A DNA stretch of 64,000 bases from positions 1 to 64,000 of the forward strand of contig JBIOJM010000003.1 in the NCBI GenBank assembly GCA_044450785.1. Direction: 5' to 3'. This stretch comes from JBIOJM01 sp044450785 (GTDB taxonomy: Bacteria; Planctomycetota; Planctomycetia; Isosphaerales; Isosphaeraceae). The notes beneath the pieces are model-generated. The model did not search any database. It was not told the origin of the DNA and saw nothing but the letters and a program-made list of their open reading frames with translations. Made by a program: the position numbers and the translations under genes. Within the stretch, counting starts at the first letter, position 1. Every line of letters starts with the position of its first letter. Below are positions 61,014-64,000 of the stretch, one piece after another.

Positions 61014-62540
61014 ATGGCGAGATTCTATGCACGTACCCGTCTTGATCGGCATAGTCATATCAGGCGATGCATGTTCGATTGTAAGCAGGGGCGAACGGAC
61101 TTGGCCCTGGATCGATTTCGCGATCTGCTCGATGAATTTCCGGACGACCCCGAAGTGATTTACGGAGAAGCACTGGTTCGAGATCAGTATCTCGGTCAGG
61201 GGGTCATCGCCCGGGACCTGTATGAGAAGGCCTTTCAACTCTCGATCCCCGGCGCACACCCCCGAGATTTTGCAGCGTTCAACGCCGCGTCGAATGCTCG
61301 CACACTTGACGAGTTTTGCCGCTGGGTGAAACTTGCTCGCGATGCAGCTCCCCGCGACAAGCAGGTTGACGCGATGGAGCACGGGGTGAAGACTAACTTG
61401 AAAAACGGTGTTCCATTCTGGCAGATTCAGTTGCTCAAAGCTGAAATGTGCAGATCGTCGAACCAACCCGGGCACTGCGCCTCAAAAGCGGAGATCGGCC
61501 TATTTTCTCATAAGTTGAGCGCTCTCGAAGAAGTGAGTGTCCGTCGGGTGCGGGCGGGATCTCTTCGCCAACTCGATAAAGAAGCGACCATCGCGCGTAA
61601 AGCACGTTGTGAGTCTTTCCACCCTGAAGAACGTCTCGCACTCCGCGCAGCCGTGGATGAAATCGACAAGGCGATCGCGCTTGATCCCTGGGACCCGGAG
61701 CTCCTGAATTTCAAGTCGGCGTGGTGCATCCTGCTCGGCGAGCTCGAGACTGCACTGACCTGCGCCGAACGTGCTAGCGACCTGCGCCCATCAGGCTATC
61801 CCAAGCCCCGGATCAATCGTGCCAATGTCCTCTTCAGGCTCGGCAGGGAGAAAGATGCGAGAGACTGCGCTCAGGCCGCCCTCAAGGAGGCCGAGAGCTT
61901 GGGTGACCCTCAGGATATCCAACTGGCACGATGGACTCTGAACACGCTCCCCGGGGAACTGGCCGAACCCAGTCCCAACAAGATCGAGCAGATGATAGCA
62001 GCCAAGCTCTGGGCGACCCAGACCACGAGTCGGCAGGAAATCGGCCAGTTCTTCTTCCTCCGCAAGATCAACTGGTTCTTCATCGTCGACCTCGTACGAC
62101 GGCGAATCGCTCGCCTAGAGATCGCTCTCGAGCTCGGCGGAGCTGGATTCGAGCGGTTGATGAATTCCGAGTGCGATCCGGCGATTCAGCAACTCGCGAC
62201 CAGACTCATGGCCGAGCTACTGACGGATTACTCATCGGAAACGACCTTCCAGGTCGTCCTTAAGCTCGCTCTCCGGAAGAACACAAGGGGACTGCTATGC
62301 CTTGCCCTCGCCATTTATCTTACGCTTCATTCGGAGGGCGTTATGCGCCGCGATGCAGCCCGATTCGTGCTCTATTCGTTACTCGGGTTCGGTGACCTGA
62401 ATGAGATTCGACAGGCTTATCGTCAATTCGTCCGCTCTTGCGCCTTCCTTTCATACGAGCAGGGTCGGCGACTCCAGCAAATCTTGAGGGATGAGCTGAA
62501 CCGAACGAATTCACACTTGTCGGGGCTCTTTGATGACTGA
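61014..62540 (+). CDS. TPR protein downstream of the STAND gene
   Basis: A 508-residue protein. TPR motifs are visible in residues 20-130 (DLALDRFRDLLDEFPDDPEV, ARDLYEKAFQLSIPGAHPRD) and 220-310 (AVDEIDKAIALDPWDPELLN, NRANVLFRLGREKDARDCAQ). The C-terminal 170 residues form a helical region without a recognised motif (FFFLRKINWFFIVDLVRRRI, YSSETTFQVVLKLALRKNTR). It starts 18 bases after the propeller gene stop with gggaga before the ATG, so it is almost surely in the same operon. TPR solenoids scaffold protein contacts; it could be a partner or substrate adaptor of the STAND protein. Confidence 0.8.
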   Translation: MARFYARTRLDRHSHIRRCMFDCKQGRTDLALDRFRDLLDEFPDDPEVIYGEALVRDQYLGQGVIARDLYEKAFQLSIPGAHPRDFAAFNAASNARTLDEFCRWVKLARDAAPRDKQVDAMEHGVKTNLKNGVPFWQIQLLKAEMCRSSNQPGHCASKAEIGLFSHKLSALEEVSVRRVRAGSLRQLDKEATIARKARCESFHPEERLALRAAVDEIDKAIALDPWDPELLNFKSAWCILLGELETALTCAERASDLRPSGYPKPRINRANVLFRLGREKDARDCAQAALKEAESLGDPQDIQLARWTLNTLPGELAEPSPNKIEQMIAAKLWATQTTSRQEIGQFFFLRKINWFFIVDLVRRRIARLEIALELGGAGFERLMNSECDPAIQQLATRLMAELLTDYSSETTFQVVLKLALRKNTRGLLCLALAIYLTLHSEGVMRRDAARFVLYSLLGFGDLNEIRQAYRQFVRSCAFLSYEQGRRLQQILRDELNRTNSHLSGLFDD

Positions 62541-62609
62541 AGATTCTGCTGCGAATCGCGAATCGCTTGTCGATGCACTATCGAGAACGATAACTGCGGA
62601 GGATATCCC

Positions 62610-63143
62610 ATGATCAAGACCTGCGTGCATACCTTCGGCCTGTTCGGCTGGGGGATCGTGTTGACGTGCTACGACTGGGAAAGAGCCAGCGCCGATGGGA
62701 GTCTCGACATCATGCCGATCGTCGGACTCCTGCTTGTGTACTTGCTGTCGGGCGTCATGGCAGGCGTTATGATGAAGTCGATCATTCGCCGCAACGAGAC
62801 TGCCCGACGTATAATGGATGGCTCCATGCACACGTTGCATCAAGAGTCAGTTGACCAGATCCAGATTACCGTGACATTCGCTGCGCTCGCCACGGGCCTA
62901 TTCATGGCGGCGGTGTTGAGCGCCGTCCTCGCCAGACTCGCCTACCACCCAACGGGGCCGCTGGCCGGAGTCCACCTGCGCCCATCGTGGATGACAGCGG
63001 CCGCAACGTTCGTCCTCACGCTACTGGCGGCAATCTCCGCGGCCCCGATCGTCCATAAGAAACTCCTGGCGCCCTACAGCGTACGGAAAATGGCCACGAT
63101 TATCCGTAGCTCCTCTCTGCGTGGCGGGGGTTGGCCAAGGTGA
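62610..63143 (+). CDS. Four-helix membrane protein
   Basis: A 177-residue inner-membrane protein with four predicted helices (TFGLFGWGIVLTCYDW, MPIVGLLLVYLLSGVMAGVM, VTFAALATGLFMAAVLSAV and TAAATFVLTLLAAISAAP). Loops are basic on the cytosolic side (KSIIRRNETARRIM). A gcggagg site precedes the ATG. It starts 70 bases after the TPR gene in the same direction and may be the third member of the operon. Small membrane proteins of this type can be effectors that perforate the membrane in defence systems, but a plain structural role is equally open. Confidence 0.72.
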   Translation: MIKTCVHTFGLFGWGIVLTCYDWERASADGSLDIMPIVGLLLVYLLSGVMAGVMMKSIIRRNETARRIMDGSMHTLHQESVDQIQITVTFAALATGLFMAAVLSAVLARLAYHPTGPLAGVHLRPSWMTAAATFVLTLLAAISAAPIVHKKLLAPYSVRKMATIIRSSSLRGGGWPR

Positions 63144-63248
63144 GAGAGCCACGTGAAAGAGAGAGGACAGTGGATGCATCCCGCCTTGGGTTTACGGGGG
63201 TGTTCCGACAATCGACCTACTCGAGAGCCCATCCCATCTGCCGTCCAC

Positions 63249-63539
63249 ATGACCTACGACCTCCGCGAATTCCACCGGCTGCTGGCCGAGCCAACCACTG
63301 CCGCCACAGGCCTGACAACGCCGCCGCTCAACGTTCTGGTTACTCGAGAGTTGCGATCGATCCATCCGGGCCTGCCCAATTTCCTTGCCGCCAAGGGGGT
63401 GGTCGAGGATGCCGGGCGGCCGTCGGGATGCGCCACCGTGGCAAGTACACCGGTTATGCTTGATTCGTTGCGATCATCGTCGCCCTTTCCTGACACCCGG
63501 ACCTGCGTGATCCATTCCAACGGAGCGAGACCACGATGA
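63249..63539 (+). CDS. Doubtful small ORF before the zinc-ribbon gene
   Basis: A 96-residue frame. The first 60 codons (MTYDLREFHRLLAEPTTAAT, NVLVTRELRSIHPGLPNFLA) have coding-like GC-rich third positions; the rest loses that character. There is no clear ribosome binding site. Its stop overlaps the ATG of the zinc-ribbon gene by four bases (63536-63539), which could be coupling or chance. Probably a short real or decaying gene; I do not recognise it. Confidence 0.3.
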   Translation: MTYDLREFHRLLAEPTTAATGLTTPPLNVLVTRELRSIHPGLPNFLAAKGVVEDAGRPSGCATVASTPVMLDSLRSSSPFPDTRTCVIHSNGARPR

Positions 63540-63853
63540 AGTACCACAAGGTCTGCCAAAAGTGCAAAACGCATTACGGCACAATCGAGATTTCCGGTAC
63601 TCTTCCCCCGATGGCAGATTCCATGATGGGACTGAACAGAGAAACCCTTTGTATGAAGTGCGGCGGTCGGGTACTGAGCGTCCAAGAGGAGGGAGGCAAC
63701 GCTCCTGGCATGGCCAATATTGCCGATCGAATCGATTCGGGGATCAGGAGATTTTATGAGGAATATAATAAGAAGTATAGATACTATTGGTACGCTGCGG
63801 TCTTGATCGCGGCTATTCTTACAGGTGCGTGCAGCTATATTTTCTTCCGCTAA
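63536..63853 (+). CDS. Zinc-ribbon protein with C-terminal membrane anchor
   Basis: A 105-residue protein. The N-terminus has two CxxC pairs (CQKCKTHYGT and CMKCGG), a zinc ribbon of about 35 residues. After a linker and a charged helix (IRRFYEEYNKKYRYYWY) there is one C-terminal membrane helix (YAAVLIAAILTGACSYIFF), so the ribbon faces the cytosol. A ggag site precedes the ATG. It is AT-richer than its neighbours near the end. Function unknown; it is the last gene in the window, so its context is cut. Confidence 0.7.
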   Translation: MKYHKVCQKCKTHYGTIEISGTLPPMADSMMGLNRETLCMKCGGRVLSVQEEGGNAPGMANIADRIDSGIRRFYEEYNKKYRYYWYAAVLIAAILTGACSYIFFR

Positions 63854-64000
63854 ATGCCTTGCACACGAAGACGGATACGAATTGTCTTATTCAGGATCTT
63901 GGCTATGATTCTGGCATCGCACAACTGGGCTGGGCTTGCGCGGCGGCACCGACGATATGGGGCCGCAAGACATCTTTGCGCGTCACTGAAAGTGTGGCTC

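Overview
The window looks like chromosomal DNA of a high-GC planctomycete, most likely of the Isosphaeraceae type. The clues are two surface proteins carrying the planctomycete N-terminal LExRxLLS motif (ESRTLLS near 10.27 kb, LEPRTLLS near 53.15 kb), a PEP-CTERM protein, two large membrane-anchored Ser/Thr kinases with C-terminal repeats, an ECF-type sigma factor overlapping one of the kinases, and a very large (about 5000 aa) cell-surface protein. The assignment comes from protein features only; no rRNA is present.

Layout. 0.5-3.5 kb: three secreted proteins of unknown function, two Cys-containing. 3.5-5.4 kb: htpG on the minus strand. 5.4-6.4 kb: a gene-free stretch with a palindromic repeat and a conjugation-protein remnant. 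6.4-25.2 kb: sigma factor, then a kinase with an anti-sigma-like N-terminus, then a giant surface protein with a near-identical tandem repeat block, an RHS/YD core and a dockerin-like C-terminus. 25.4-30.0 kb: PEP-CTERM protein, Uma2-type nuclease gene with an internal stop, second kinase with kinesin-light-chain-type TPRs. 30.4-40.6 kb: a lipid- or polyketide-like locus: acyl carrier protein, small four-helix transporter, alpha-oxoamine synthase, a ketosynthase-like protein lacking the catalytic Cys, an active-looking ketosynthase, a short-chain dehydrogenase and a DevC-DevA-DevB type exporter. 40.7-43.3 kb: a run of small overlapping minus-strand genes of unknown function, containing a duplicated two-gene unit, next to tRNA-His. 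43.8-51.6 kb: mainly housekeeping genes (Gfo/Idh/MocA oxidoreductase, purine nucleoside phosphorylase, ileS, purN, a BshB1-like deacetylase) plus an extremely acidic protein and a TPR protein. 51.7-52.7 kb: two small hypotheticals. 53.0-56.4 kb: a surface protein with a carbohydrate-binding-like module and an (alpha/alpha)6-type domain. 56.6-63.9 kb: a DUF4062/P-loop/beta-propeller protein, a TPR protein and a four-helix membrane protein in apparent operon, then a zinc-ribbon membrane protein.

The two best candidates for an undescribed system are the 30.4-40.6 kb locus, which has the parts to make and export an amino-ketone or sphingoid-like lipid, and the 56.6-63.1 kb operon, whose first gene has the N-terminal domain / STAND ATPase / propeller sensor layout of NLR-like and defence proteins. 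Both functional readings are inference. Sequence identity, structure prediction and genome-neighbourhood searches were not available to me.
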